Origin: Bradyrhizobium barranii subsp. barranii
GTDB lineage: Bacteria > Pseudomonadota > Alphaproteobacteria > Rhizobiales > Xanthobacteraceae
Assembly: GCF_017565645.3 (NCBI RefSeq)
Contig: NZ_CP086136.1
Location: forward strand, 5,253,501 to 5,317,500
Direction: 5' to 3'
Length of the DNA stretch: 64,000 nt
Shown: piece after piece, positions 1-8,006 of the stretch
Position numbering within the stretch: the stretch's first letter is position 1
How the letters are laid out: every line of letters begins with the position of its first letter
Notes under the pieces: model-generated
What the model saw: the letters and a program-made list of their open reading frames with translations, nothing else
Told to the model about the DNA's origin: nothing
Databases searched by the model: none
Program-made: the position numbers and the translations under genes

Positions 1-58
1 GCGCGGTCGGCTTCCGCGAAGCCTTCGATTTCGTGATGGCAGCGGTCTTGCGTGTCAT
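1..58 (-). CDS. N-terminus of an unidentified protein, cut by the window edge
   Basis: An ATG at 58-56 on the minus strand opens a frame that stays open to the window edge and begins MTRKTAAITKSKASRKPTA. The start is basic and probably disordered. It is divergent from the AhpD-like gene, with a palindrome lying on its start codon, which would suit an autoregulated transcription factor, but no domain is visible. Identity unknown. Confidence 0.4.
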   Translation of the reverse strand, partial: MTRKTAAITKSKASRKPTA

Positions 59-91
59 ATAAGAGCTCTTATAAGATGTAAGCAGTCTTAC
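58..91. promoter_or_regulatory. Operator-like palindromes between two divergent starts
   Basis: Positions 58-73 form a perfect 16-bp palindrome (TATAAGAGCTCTTATA). Positions 78-91 form a second dyad, GTAAG-N4-CTTAC. The pair fills the short gap between the leftward start codon and the rightward AhpD-like gene, so a dimeric repressor binding here could control both. The binding protein is not identified. Confidence 0.5.
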
Positions 92-111
92 AATACACGA
101 GGTGAACGCTA

Positions 112-591
112 GTGTCACACGCCCGCAGCGAGTACGAGGATTTCAAGAAGATCGCGCCCGACGCGTATGAGCTGGTGCTGGCGCTCGGCCAGGTGGCGGC
201 CAAGGCGGGCCTCGACAAGCAGCTGCTCGAGCTGCTCAAGCTGCGCGCCTCGCAGATCAACGGCTGCGCCTTCTGCGTGCAGCACCACGTCCTTTTGTCG
301 GAGCGGATCGGCGTGCCCGTGGACAAGCTCAATCTGGTCGCGGTCTGGCGCGAGGCGCCGGCCTTTTCGGCGCGCGAGCGGGCCGCGCTGGCCTGGGCGG
401 AGGCGCTGACCTTCCTGCCCGATGGCGTCAGTGAAGAGGTCTATGCGGACGCTTCCGGCGAATTCTCCGAGGCCGAGCTGATGTACCTGACCTCGGCGGT
501 CGCCTCGATCAACGTCTGGAACCGCTTTGGCGCCGCGTATCGCTGGACGCCGGCGAAGCGGCCGGTCGCAGCGAGCGCCGCGGCATCTTGA
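112..591 (+). CDS. Carboxymuconolactone decarboxylase / AhpD-like family protein
   Basis: A 159-residue all-helical protein of the AhpD/CMD superfamily. The signature CAFCVQHH near residue 52 has the CxxC pair and following histidine that serve as redox centre in AhpD-type peroxidases. It is the small single-domain form found in many proteobacteria, probably cytoplasmic and thiol-dependent. Start is GTG at 112 with GAGGTG upstream. It is followed after 32 bp by a cupin gene on the same strand, so the two may share an mRNA. The substrate cannot be read from sequence. Confidence 0.85.
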   Translation: MSHARSEYEDFKKIAPDAYELVLALGQVAAKAGLDKQLLELLKLRASQINGCAFCVQHHVLLSERIGVPVDKLNLVAVWREAPAFSARERAALAWAEALTFLPDGVSEEVYADASGEFSEAELMYLTSAVASINVWNRFGAAYRWTPAKRPVAASAAAS

Positions 592-623
592 GTGGAACAT
601 CGAGAAAACAAGGGGAGGTTATC

Positions 624-1127
624 ATGACTGCAATGAGTTTGACCCATGCGCAGCGTCCGGTGCCATCGCGCTCGATGGCGCTGGCCGTCGTCGGCGGGCT
701 CGCCTGCGCGCTTGCGATCGGCAAGGCGTTGCCGGTGACGATGGACGCGGTATCCGGCGCGTTGGCGCCGCTCTGCGCGACCGCGGCGGAGAGCTCGCCG
801 CTCGACAAGGTCGAACCGATCGGCTCCTACGCGCTGCCGAACGTCCCGGGCAAGCGCGTCACCATCGTGCGTGTGTTCTACGGTCCCGGCGGATTCTCGC
901 GGCCGCATCGTCACGCGGGTTCGGTGACCGCCTACATCACCAAGGGTGAAATCCGTTCCCAGCTTGGCGGCGGTCCTGTCGAGACATTTGGTGTCGGCCA
1001 GTCCTTCTTCGAGCCGCCGGGATCGACGCATCTGGTCTCGGCCAATGCCAGCACGACCGAGCCGGCGGAATTGATCGCGGTGTTCGTGGCGGACGAGGGC
1101 GCGCAGCTGACGACGCTGTTGGAGTAG
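624..1127 (+). CDS. Membrane-anchored or exported cupin-domain protein
   Basis: 167 residues starting at ATG 624, chosen because AGGGGAGG lies just upstream; an upstream TTG has no such site. Residues about 12-35 form a hydrophobic segment (signal anchor or signal peptide). The rest is one cupin barrel: GGFSRPHRHAGS gives the metal-binding histidines of motif 1 and a later STHLV segment belongs to motif 2. Such proteins are often sensors or small-molecule enzymes; no substrate is evident. It follows the AhpD-like gene and is probably co-transcribed. Confidence 0.8.
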   Translation: MTAMSLTHAQRPVPSRSMALAVVGGLACALAIGKALPVTMDAVSGALAPLCATAAESSPLDKVEPIGSYALPNVPGKRVTIVRVFYGPGGFSRPHRHAGSVTAYITKGEIRSQLGGGPVETFGVGQSFFEPPGSTHLVSANASTTEPAELIAVFVADEGAQLTTLLE

Positions 1128-1157
1128 TCCATAGCGGCCGCATGAGCAGCCTGCCCC

Positions 1158-2780
1158 TTAATTCTCCTCGCCGCTCGATCCCTCGCGCAGGTCCGGCTTG
1201 ATCACGTCCTCCGGCAACGCGTGCGCCACCGGCTGCGGCGTGCCGGCGATCTCGGGGCCGACTTCGCGGCCGCGGGCGTGGATCAGGCGTTCATAAGCCG
1301 AGACCAGCGTGACGTAGGGACTGACCCAGATCCAGCCGTCGCGAGTAAATACCTGCACGTCGAAATGCAAATGCATCGATGTGCCGGCGGGATGGTCGAG
1401 ATAGTTGGAGACCACACCGATCTTCTCGCCTTCGGTGACGATGCGGCCGTTGAGCATGCCGTCGGCGGTTAGCGCCTGCGGGTTCATGTGCATATAGCGG
1501 AAGCGAATATGCTCGGTGCGGCTGTTGACCTCGAGCGTCGCGGCCTGATCCTTGGCGCCGCGGATCACGATGGCGTCGCGCACCGCGACGACGCCGCGCT
1601 GCTTGCGATCGCAGGGTTCGTGGCCTTCGCCGGGCGGTGGGCATTCGGCGGCGCGGATGTCCTCGCCCTGGTGGCCATAACCGCCGCCGCACTGCCAGAC
1701 CTCGAAACTGCGGGACTCGCAGAAATTGTCGCGCCAGGGATAGGCCGTCGGGCCGTCGCTCTTGTCGCGCTTGCCGTAGGATTGCGAACGCACGAAGGCG
1801 GGCGCCTTTTCGAGCGGAAAACGGATCTGCGCATAGGCCATCACATCCGGATGGCCGGCCTTGTTGCGATAGCCGGTGTTCGGGATGATGTCGCCGCTCG
1901 GTCGGTAGGTGAAATCCGGCGACCGCGCTGAAGGACGATCGATGATGCTGGAGGCCATGTCCGTGAGCGGCCGCATGCGCTGGCCGCCGGCGATGCGGAG
2001 CCCTTTCAGGAAGCGCTCGGCAACCGGATAGGCTTCCTTGCAGGCGAGCCTCCGCGGCTTTGCGATGCTATCCAGGCACTGGATGGAGACGACATAGGCA
2101 ACGCCGAAGCGGGTGAAGGCGTAGCGCACATAGCCTTCCCGGATGAACCTGCGCAGGTCCGGATAAGTTGCCGCAAGCGGCTTGACCTGCTCGCCCTTGC
2201 CGCCGGCGGGATCGGCGACGTCGTAAACGAGTGCCGAGCCCGTGATCTGCACCTCGACCGGCCTTGTGTAGACGCGGCTCGGCATGCCGTCGCCGGCACC
2301 GGGTTCGAGCGAGAAGCTGGCACTGTAACCTGAGGGGCCGGCATCGAACATGTCGACGGGATTGAAATCGGCCTGATAGTGCGAGAGCGCGAGTGTCCCC
2401 GGCGCGCGATTGCGCTGCGCCTCGAGATAGGCGGCAGCATCGAACGGCAGAAGCACGGGCACGGAGCTGCGGGCGATACCGGTAAAGAATTGCGATGAGA
2501 CCGCGTTGAGCTGCACCAGCGCAGGCATCGCGCGCGGATCGTAGCGTGGCACCGAACGGCGGGGTGCGAAGATGAAGTCGCCCGCGATCGGGGGACGGCT
2601 GTTGACCTCGGTGCGGAACTGGTCGAGCGCTGCGCGCCAATCGACGCGCAGAGCCGTGAGCGAAGGGTTGCGGATTTCGTCCGCAGCGAGCGGAGTGGCG
2701 GTGAGGAGCGAAAGCGCCGCCAGAACCAGCGAGACGAAGCGGAAACTTTTCCCAACCACTGCCTCGGCCCCCGGCGGCAC
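1158..2780 (-). CDS. Secreted M23-family metallopeptidase
   Basis: 540 residues with an N-terminal signal peptide (FVSLVLAALSLLTATPLAADE) and a C-terminal LytM/M23 peptidase domain. The zinc ligands are visible: GHQGEDIR supplies His and Asp, and a later MHLHFDV supplies the HxH motif. M23 enzymes cut peptidoglycan cross-links in the periplasm. The long region before the catalytic domain has no recognised domain. Start is GTG at 2780; an internal GTG seven codons later is an alternative. It begins 17 bp after the efp stop, so it is probably expressed from the efp promoter. Confidence 0.8.
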   Translation of the reverse strand: MPPGAEAVVGKSFRFVSLVLAALSLLTATPLAADEIRNPSLTALRVDWRAALDQFRTEVNSRPPIAGDFIFAPRRSVPRYDPRAMPALVQLNAVSSQFFTGIARSSVPVLLPFDAAAYLEAQRNRAPGTLALSHYQADFNPVDMFDAGPSGYSASFSLEPGAGDGMPSRVYTRPVEVQITGSALVYDVADPAGGKGEQVKPLAATYPDLRRFIREGYVRYAFTRFGVAYVVSIQCLDSIAKPRRLACKEAYPVAERFLKGLRIAGGQRMRPLTDMASSIIDRPSARSPDFTYRPSGDIIPNTGYRNKAGHPDVMAYAQIRFPLEKAPAFVRSQSYGKRDKSDGPTAYPWRDNFCESRSFEVWQCGGGYGHQGEDIRAAECPPPGEGHEPCDRKQRGVVAVRDAIVIRGAKDQAATLEVNSRTEHIRFRYMHMNPQALTADGMLNGRIVTEGEKIGVVSNYLDHPAGTSMHLHFDVQVFTRDGWIWVSPYVTLVSAYERLIHARGREVGPEIAGTPQPVAHALPEDVIKPDLREGSSGEEN

Positions 2781-2797
2781 CTGCTCTGATTCCTCGC

Positions 2798-3364
2798 TTA
2801 GTCCTTGGCGCGCTCGGAGTAGGAGCCGTCTTCGGTCATCACCACGATACGGGTGCCGACGGCGATGTGCGGCGGCACGGTGGTGCGCAGGCCGTTGGAG
2901 AGCACCGCGGGCTTGTAGGAGGAGGAGGCGGTCTGGCCCTTGGTCACGGGCTCGGTCTCGACCACTTCCAGCGTCACGCGCTGCGGCAACGCGATCGACA
3001 CCACGTTGACGTCATGCGTCGACAGCTTGACCGTCATACTCTCCTGGAGATAAGCGGCCGCATCGCCGATGACGTCCTTGGACACCTGGACCTGGTCATA
3101 GGTTTCCGGGTTCATGAAATGGAAGCCGTCGCCATCTTCATAGAGGAAGGTGAAGTTGCGCTCTTCGATCGTGGCCTTCTCGACCTGGTCGGTGGTCTTG
3201 TAGCGCTCGGAGATCTTTACCCCGTCCGAGATTCGGCGCATTTCGATCTGGCTGACCGGAGTGCCCTTGCCGGGATGGATGTTCTCGGCGGTCACAACGA
3301 CATAAAGCTTGCCGTCTTGCTCGATCACGTTGCCCTTGCGAATAGAACTGGCGATGACTCTCAA
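2798..3364 (-). CDS. efp: Elongation factor P
   Basis: 188 residues, the normal EF-P length, with the KOW-like N-terminal domain and two OB domains. EF-P enters the ribosomal E site and relieves stalling at polyproline. The loop HPGKGTP places Lys33 at the position modified by beta-lysylation in EpmA/EpmB organisms. The modification enzymes are encoded divergently from 3527, so substrate and modifiers form one locus. ATG start; the gap to epmA (about 160 bp) must hold both promoters. Confidence 0.97.
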   Translation of the reverse strand: MRVIASSIRKGNVIEQDGKLYVVVTAENIHPGKGTPVSQIEMRRISDGVKISERYKTTDQVEKATIEERNFTFLYEDGDGFHFMNPETYDQVQVSKDVIGDAAAYLQESMTVKLSTHDVNVVSIALPQRVTLEVVETEPVTKGQTASSSYKPAVLSNGLRTTVPPHIAVGTRIVVMTEDGSYSERAKD

Positions 3365-3526
3365 AGCTATATTTCCTGCTTGCTTGGCCCGGCTCCGGCC
3401 AGGACGTGGTCAAATTGATGGGGGACCTGGGGCCTCAAATCAGACCGCGGCACCCGTTTCGGGCCGCAACATACGCATTTTGTCGTTGAATGCCAGCATT
3501 TTGCTGGCCTGCGGGGCGGCCGGTTG

Positions 3527-4591
3527 ATGGTTGGGGACAAGCCGATTTCGCCGTTCTGGTCCCCCTCGCGGCACCTCGACCGGCGGCCGTTCCTCCAGGC
3601 CAGGGGGGCCATTACCGGGTCTCTCAGGGGCTTTTTCGCCGAGCAGGGGTTCCTTGAGGTCGAAACCTCGGTCCTCCAGGTCTCCCCGGGCAACGAAACC
3701 CATCTGCACGCCCCCCGGACCGAGATCATGCGGCCCGATGGCAGCCGTGCCAGCCGGTACTTGCGGACCTCGCCGGAATTCGCCTGCAAGAAGCTGCTGG
3801 CGGCGGGCGAGGAGCGGATTTTCGAATTCGCACGGGTGTTCCGTGATCGCGAGCGCGGCGACCTGCATCTGCCCGAATTCACCATGTTGGAATGGTACCG
3901 GGCTCGCGCCCCCTATGATGCCATCATGGCGGACACCGTCGTCGTCATCGCCCGCGCCGCGCAGGCGACCGGGATCGGGAATTTCTCCTTCCGCGGCCGG
4001 ACCGCGGATCCCTTCGCCGAGCCGGAGCTGGTGACGGTCGCGGGCGCCTTCGAGCGGTTCGCGGGGATCGACCTGCTGTCGACAATCTCGGGCGGCGAGG
4101 GTAACCGTGCCGCGCTCGCGCAGGCGGCCGGCGCCAAGGTCCGCGTGGCGGAGGACGACACCTGGTCCGACATCTTCAGCAAGGTCCTGGTCGAGCATGT
4201 CGAGCCGCATCTGGGGCAGGGGCGTTTGACCATTCTGTTCGAATACCCATCTCCAGAGGCGGCGTTGGCGCGCGTGAAGGCCGATGACCCGCGGGTCGCC
4301 GAGCGGTTCGAGGTCTATGCCTGCGGCGTCGAACTCGCCAACGGCTTTGGCGAGTTGACCGACGCCGAGGAACAGCGCAAGCGCTTCACGGAGTCGATGG
4401 CGGAGAAGCAGCGCCGCTATGGCGAGGCCTATCCGCTGGACGAGGATTTTCTGGCCGCGGTCGCCCAAATGCCGGAGGCGAGCGGTGTCGCGCTCGGCTT
4501 CGACCGGCTGGTGATGCTGGCGAGCGGCGCAGCGCGGATCGATCAGGTGGTGTGGACACCGCCTGCAAATGAAACGTTAAGTGAGACATGA
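3527..4591 (+). CDS. epmA: EF-P lysine ligase EpmA (PoxA/GenX)
   Basis: A 354-residue class II lysyl-tRNA-synthetase-like protein without the anticodon-binding domain. It attaches (R)-beta-lysine to the conserved EF-P lysine. Class II motif 2 is seen in RYLRTSPEFACKKLLAAG and FEFARVFRDRERGDLHLPEF; motif 3 near the C-terminus reads GVALGFDRLVML. TTG at 3524 directly precedes ATG 3527; the ATG is preferred. Its stop overlaps the epmB start by 4 bp (ATGA), indicating translational coupling. Divergent efp supports the assignment. Confidence 0.95.
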   Translation: MVGDKPISPFWSPSRHLDRRPFLQARGAITGSLRGFFAEQGFLEVETSVLQVSPGNETHLHAPRTEIMRPDGSRASRYLRTSPEFACKKLLAAGEERIFEFARVFRDRERGDLHLPEFTMLEWYRARAPYDAIMADTVVVIARAAQATGIGNFSFRGRTADPFAEPELVTVAGAFERFAGIDLLSTISGGEGNRAALAQAAGAKVRVAEDDTWSDIFSKVLVEHVEPHLGQGRLTILFEYPSPEAALARVKADDPRVAERFEVYACGVELANGFGELTDAEEQRKRFTESMAEKQRRYGEAYPLDEDFLAAVAQMPEASGVALGFDRLVMLASGAARIDQVVWTPPANETLSET

Positions 4592-5682
4592 CGAAGACCA
4601 ACCTTGCACGCACCCTGCGTGAGCCGGCCGAACTTGTGGCCGCGCAGCTCGCACCGGCCGAAGCGCTGCCCGCGCTCGAACGTGTCGCCGCGCGCTATGC
4701 GGTGGCGATCACGCCGGCGCTGGCCGAGCTGATCGACACGTCCGATCCCGACGATCCGATCGCGCGGCAATTCGTTCCGACCGTCGCGGAACTGGAGATG
4801 CAGCCAGGTGAGAGCGCCGATCCGATCGGCGATCATCCGCACTCGCCGGTGCAGGGCATTGTGCATCGCTATCCCGACCGCGTGCTGTTCAAGCTCGTCC
4901 ACGTCTGCGCGGTCTATTGCCGCTTCTGCTTCCGCCGCGAAATGGTCGGGCCCGGCAAGGAGAACGCCCTCTCGGACGGCGCATATCGCGCGGCGATCGA
5001 CTACATCCGTTCGCACAGCGAGATCTGGGAAGTGATCCTGACCGGCGGCGATCCCTTGATGCTATCGCCGCGCCGGATGAGCGAGATCATGGCCGATCTC
5101 GCGGGAATCGATCACGTCAAGATCATCCGTCTTCACACCCGCGTGCCGGTAGCCGATCCCGCGCGGATCAGCGACGAGATGGTGGCTGCGTTGAAGGTCG
5201 AGGGCGCGACCACCTGGGTCGCGGTGCATGCCAACCATGCGCGCGAGTTGACGGGGCCTGCGCGCGCGGCCTGCGCGCGGCTTGCCGATGCCGGAATTCC
5301 CATGGTGAGTCAGTCCGTGCTTTTGCGCGGCGTCAACGACAGCATTGCCGCTTTGTCGGATTTGATGCGAGCTTTCGTCGAATGCCGGATCAAGCCCTAC
5401 TATCTGCATCATGGCGATCTCGCGCCGGGCACCGTGCATTTGCGAACGACGCTGGCCCAGGGGCAGGATTTGATGCGGCAGTTGCGCGGACGGGTGTCAG
5501 GACTGTGTCAGCCCGACTATGTCATCGACATTCCCGGCGGCGCCGGCAAATCGCCGGTGGGGCCGAATTATGTGTTGGCGGTGCAAAATACCGCAGCCGA
5601 CGCGCGTGAAGCGGAAACGGAAACGCGCTATCGTATCGTGGATTATTGCGGCGACGTTCATCTCTATCCGCCCGAGACGTGA
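4588..5682 (+). CDS. epmB: EF-P-type lysine 2,3-aminomutase EpmB (YjeK)
   Basis: A 364-residue radical SAM enzyme that converts lysine to beta-lysine for EF-P modification. The CxxxCxxC cluster motif is Cys107, Cys111, Cys114 (HVCAVYCRFCFRRE). TGGDPLMLS is the next conserved block, and GGAGKSPVGPNY near the C-terminus carries the PLP-binding lysine region. At 364 residues it is the short EpmB form rather than clostridial KamA (about 415). It overlaps epmA. No EpmC hydroxylase gene is seen in the window. Confidence 0.95.
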   Translation: MTKTNLARTLREPAELVAAQLAPAEALPALERVAARYAVAITPALAELIDTSDPDDPIARQFVPTVAELEMQPGESADPIGDHPHSPVQGIVHRYPDRVLFKLVHVCAVYCRFCFRREMVGPGKENALSDGAYRAAIDYIRSHSEIWEVILTGGDPLMLSPRRMSEIMADLAGIDHVKIIRLHTRVPVADPARISDEMVAALKVEGATTWVAVHANHARELTGPARAACARLADAGIPMVSQSVLLRGVNDSIAALSDLMRAFVECRIKPYYLHHGDLAPGTVHLRTTLAQGQDLMRQLRGRVSGLCQPDYVIDIPGGAGKSPVGPNYVLAVQNTAADAREAETETRYRIVDYCGDVHLYPPET

Positions 5683-5725
5683 GCGGCGATGCAGAGAACG
5701 TGGGTTTGAGAATGGAGGAACGGAC

Positions 5726-5983
5726 ATGAAGAAGATCATGGTGGTGGCAGCGTCGCTCGTGGTCTTGCTTGGCGGCGCGGCGGTTGCACAGCCCAGCGGC
5801 TCCAAGGGGGCGACATCCGGCGGCGCGACGTCCGGGTCGGTGCCGCAGGCACCCATCGGTCATCGCCAGCCGCGCGCCGGCGATGTGCCGAACGAGAAGA
5901 ATCTGAGCGATCCGAATAATCCCGTGAACAAGGAAGACGCGGCGCTCGACAAGAAGATCAAGAGCATCTGCCGCGGCTGTTAG
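5726..5983 (+). CDS. Small exported protein of unknown function
   Basis: 85 residues from ATG 5726, with GGAGGAA 7 bp upstream. Residues 1-20 are a clear signal peptide ending AVAQP. The mature part is Ser/Gly/Thr-rich, then acidic/basic, and ends KIKSICRGC with two cysteines. Probably periplasmic. It follows epmB by 43 bp but its content does not link it to EF-P. No family recognised. Confidence 0.75.
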   Translation: MKKIMVVAASLVVLLGGAAVAQPSGSKGATSGGATSGSVPQAPIGHRQPRAGDVPNEKNLSDPNNPVNKEDAALDKKIKSICRGC

Positions 5984-5995
5984 CTTGTGGCTAGC

Positions 5996-6027
5996 GGCGG
6001 GCAGGGCGCGACAGCTCGCCCCGCCCG
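5996..6027. terminator. Hairpin between convergent genes
   Basis: GCGGGC-A-GGGCG at 5996-6007 pairs with CGCCC-C-GCCCGC at 6016-6027. It lies between the convergent stops of the small exported protein and DAHP synthase. No clear T-run on either side, so it may act as a weak bidirectional terminator. Confidence 0.35.
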
Positions 6028-6041
6028 CGTTGGCTTTGGCC

Positions 6042-7127
6042 TTACGCCGAGCGTTCGTGCAGCCCCGCGCGCTTCGTGTTGCGCCGGATCTCGACCGCGT
6101 CAGCGAGTTGCTCGAGCGCGGTTGCCGTGGTCGCCCAGTCGATGCATCCGTCCGTGATGCTCTGGCCGTAGGTCAGCGGCTCGCCAGGCACCACGTCCTG
6201 GCGGCCGGCAACGAGATTGCTCTCGATCATCACGCCCATGATGCGGTTCTCGCCACCTGAGATCTGGCCGGCGATGTCGGCCATGACCAGCGGCTGGTTT
6301 TCCGGCTTCTTGCTCGAATTGGCGTGGCTCGCATCCACCATCACCAGCGGCGCGACGCCGGATTTGGCCAGATCGTTGCAGGCCGCCGCGACGCTTGCCG
6401 CATCGTAATTCGGCTTGCTGCCGCCGCGCAGGATGATGTGGCAATCCTCGTTGCCCGCGGTCGAAGCGATCGCCGAACGGCCGAGCTTGGTCACCGCCAT
6501 GAAATGATGCGGATGCGAGGCCGACTTCACCGCGTCCGCAGCGATGCGCACATTGCCGTCGGTGCCGTTCTTGAAGCCGACCGGGCAGGACAGCCCCGAG
6601 GCCAGCTCGCGATGGATCTGGCTCTCGGTCGTGCGCGCGCCGATCGCGGCCCAGGACACGAGGTCCGCAATGTATTGCGGCGTCGTCATGTCCAGAAATT
6701 CTGCGCCGGCGGGCAGGCCGAGATTGTTTACCGCGGACAGCACGTTGCGCGCCAGCCGCAGGCCCTTGTTGATGTCGAAGCTGCCGTCCAGGTCAGGATC
6801 GTTGATCAGGCCCTTCCAGCCGACGGTGGTGCGCGGCTTCTCGAAATAGACCCGCATCACGATCTCGAGCTGGTCGGCCAGCTCTTCGCGCAAGCTCGCG
6901 AGGCGCTCGGCATATTCGAGCGCGGCCTTGGGATCGTGCACCGAGCAGGGGCCGACCACGACGAGCAGGCGGTCGTCCTGGCCGTTCAGGATGGCATGGA
7001 TGGCGTTGCGCGCCGCCATCACCACACGCGTTGCGGTGAGCGTGCGCGGGACTTCCCGCATCACCTCTTCCGGCGTGCTCAGCTCTTTCAGTTCGCGGAT
7101 ACGAAGATCGTCGGTCGTGCTCAGCAC
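6042..7127 (-). CDS. 3-deoxy-7-phosphoheptulonate (DAHP) synthase, class I
   Basis: 361 residues of the AroF/G/H family, the first step of the shikimate pathway: PEP plus erythrose 4-phosphate give DAHP. Signature blocks: VVGPCSVHD (metal-binding Cys), EKPRTTVGWKG (phosphate binding), GARTTESQ, GFKNGTDG and CHIILRGG. Start is GTG 7127, chosen because CAGGAG lies 6 bp upstream; extending to a TTG at 7160 would run into the leader terminator. The upstream leader peptide and terminator (7163-7291) indicate control by aromatic amino-acid supply. Which of AroF, AroG or AroH it matches best is not decidable here. Confidence 0.93.
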   Translation of the reverse strand: MLSTTDDLRIRELKELSTPEEVMREVPRTLTATRVVMAARNAIHAILNGQDDRLLVVVGPCSVHDPKAALEYAERLASLREELADQLEIVMRVYFEKPRTTVGWKGLINDPDLDGSFDINKGLRLARNVLSAVNNLGLPAGAEFLDMTTPQYIADLVSWAAIGARTTESQIHRELASGLSCPVGFKNGTDGNVRIAADAVKSASHPHHFMAVTKLGRSAIASTAGNEDCHIILRGGSKPNYDAASVAAACNDLAKSGVAPLVMVDASHANSSKKPENQPLVMADIAGQISGGENRIMGVMIESNLVAGRQDVVPGEPLTYGQSITDGCIDWATTATALEQLADAVEIRRNTKRAGLHERSA

Positions 7128-7162
7128 GGCGGGCTCCTGTTTGTTTGAACCTGCCGGCAATA

Positions 7163-7188
7163 AAAAAGCCGCCAGGTCTGGCGGCTTG
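7163..7188 (-). terminator. Attenuator terminator of the DAHP synthase leader
   Basis: On the minus strand AAGCCGCCA-GACC-TGGCGGCTT forms an 8-9 bp GC-rich stem with a 4-nt loop followed by six T residues, an intrinsic terminator. It stands between the leader peptide stop (7211) and the GTG start at 7127. The sequence CTGGCGGC at 7240-7233, inside the leader reading frame, repeats the 3' arm of the stem exactly, so it can pair with the 5' arm and act as antiterminator. Confidence 0.85.
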
Positions 7189-7210
7189 TTCGGACGTTTG
7201 CTTCAATATT

Positions 7211-7291
7211 CAGATTGAACGCGATCCTCCTGCCGCCAGCGAGCTGTCGTAGCTAAAGTACCAAAAATAGCTGGTGACGAGGGTGATCATG
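7211..7291 (-). CDS. Aromatic-rich leader peptide controlling DAHP synthase
   Basis: A 26-residue frame, MITLVTSYFWYFSYDSS followed by LAAGGSRSI, upstream of DAHP synthase. Residues 7-14 are SYFWYFSY, six aromatic codons out of eight, covering Tyr, Phe and Trp. Codons 18-20 (CTG GCG GC) are the antiterminator segment. A ribosome stalled on the aromatic codons would leave that segment free to pair with the terminator 5' arm; a ribosome reaching the TGA would cover it and allow termination. Initiation site is only GAGCGG. The composition and position fit an attenuation leader closely. Confidence 0.8.
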
Positions 7292-7358
7292 GCCGCTCAT
7301 ATAGCGTGCGATTGGCGGGTTGTCACCCCCCAATCGGCGCGAGCGGCCACGAGGCGCC

Positions 7359-7937
7359 TCAACTGTTGCTCTTGCGTGCCGCCAGCGCCATGCCGATCAG
7401 GGTGGCGCCGCCGAACAGCAAATTGATACCGACGAGGATGCCGATCGCCCATTCCGCCGAGCTCGGCAGCCCCGTGATCACCATGAACGCGATGGCGATG
7501 TCGACGAGGCCGGAGATCAGGAGCCAGGACCAGCGGCTGCTCAGCTCGCGGCGGTGCTCCAGCGCATACATGATGGTGGCGACGCCCTCGGCGAGGAAGT
7601 AGGCGCCGAGCACGATGGTCAGCGTCAGCACGGCCTGCATCGGCCGGGCCAGCAGGAGCATGCCGGCGAGCACGGCCAGCGCGGCCGAGATCAGCGACCA
7701 CCAGAAACCCGGCGAGCTGCGCGCCCAATAGGTCACGATCAGTCCGCCGATGCCGCTGATCAGGAACATCCAGCCGAGAAAGATCGTGATCGCAAGGCTC
7801 GCGAGCGGCGGCAGGATCAGCGCGGCGACGCCGAGAACGGCAAGCAGGATGCCTTCGAACAGGAAAGCCTTCCAATGCGCCTTGACCGTTTCGCTCATGG
7901 CGGATTGCAGCCGGGAAAAATCCTCAGGCGATGTCAT
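7359..7937 (-). CDS. hdeD: HdeD-family membrane protein
   Basis: 192 residues with about six hydrophobic segments (for example LLAVLGVAALILPPLASLAI and LLFGGATLIGMALAA), the DUF308/HdeD architecture linked in enterobacteria to acid resistance. Start ATG 7937 is preceded by GGAGCC; the frame extends further upstream but without a better site. Inner-membrane protein, function inferred from family only. It stands alone between the DAHP leader and the PrsW-like gene. Confidence 0.8.
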   Translation of the reverse strand: MTSPEDFSRLQSAMSETVKAHWKAFLFEGILLAVLGVAALILPPLASLAITIFLGWMFLISGIGGLIVTYWARSSPGFWWSLISAALAVLAGMLLLARPMQAVLTLTIVLGAYFLAEGVATIMYALEHRRELSSRWSWLLISGLVDIAIAFMVITGLPSSAEWAIGILVGINLLFGGATLIGMALAARKSNS

Positions 7938-8006
7938 CGGCAGGCTCCAGATCGAAAGATGTCTGCTCAATCTAGTATGCACACACCGCGCTTGCCATCC
8001 CGTGGC

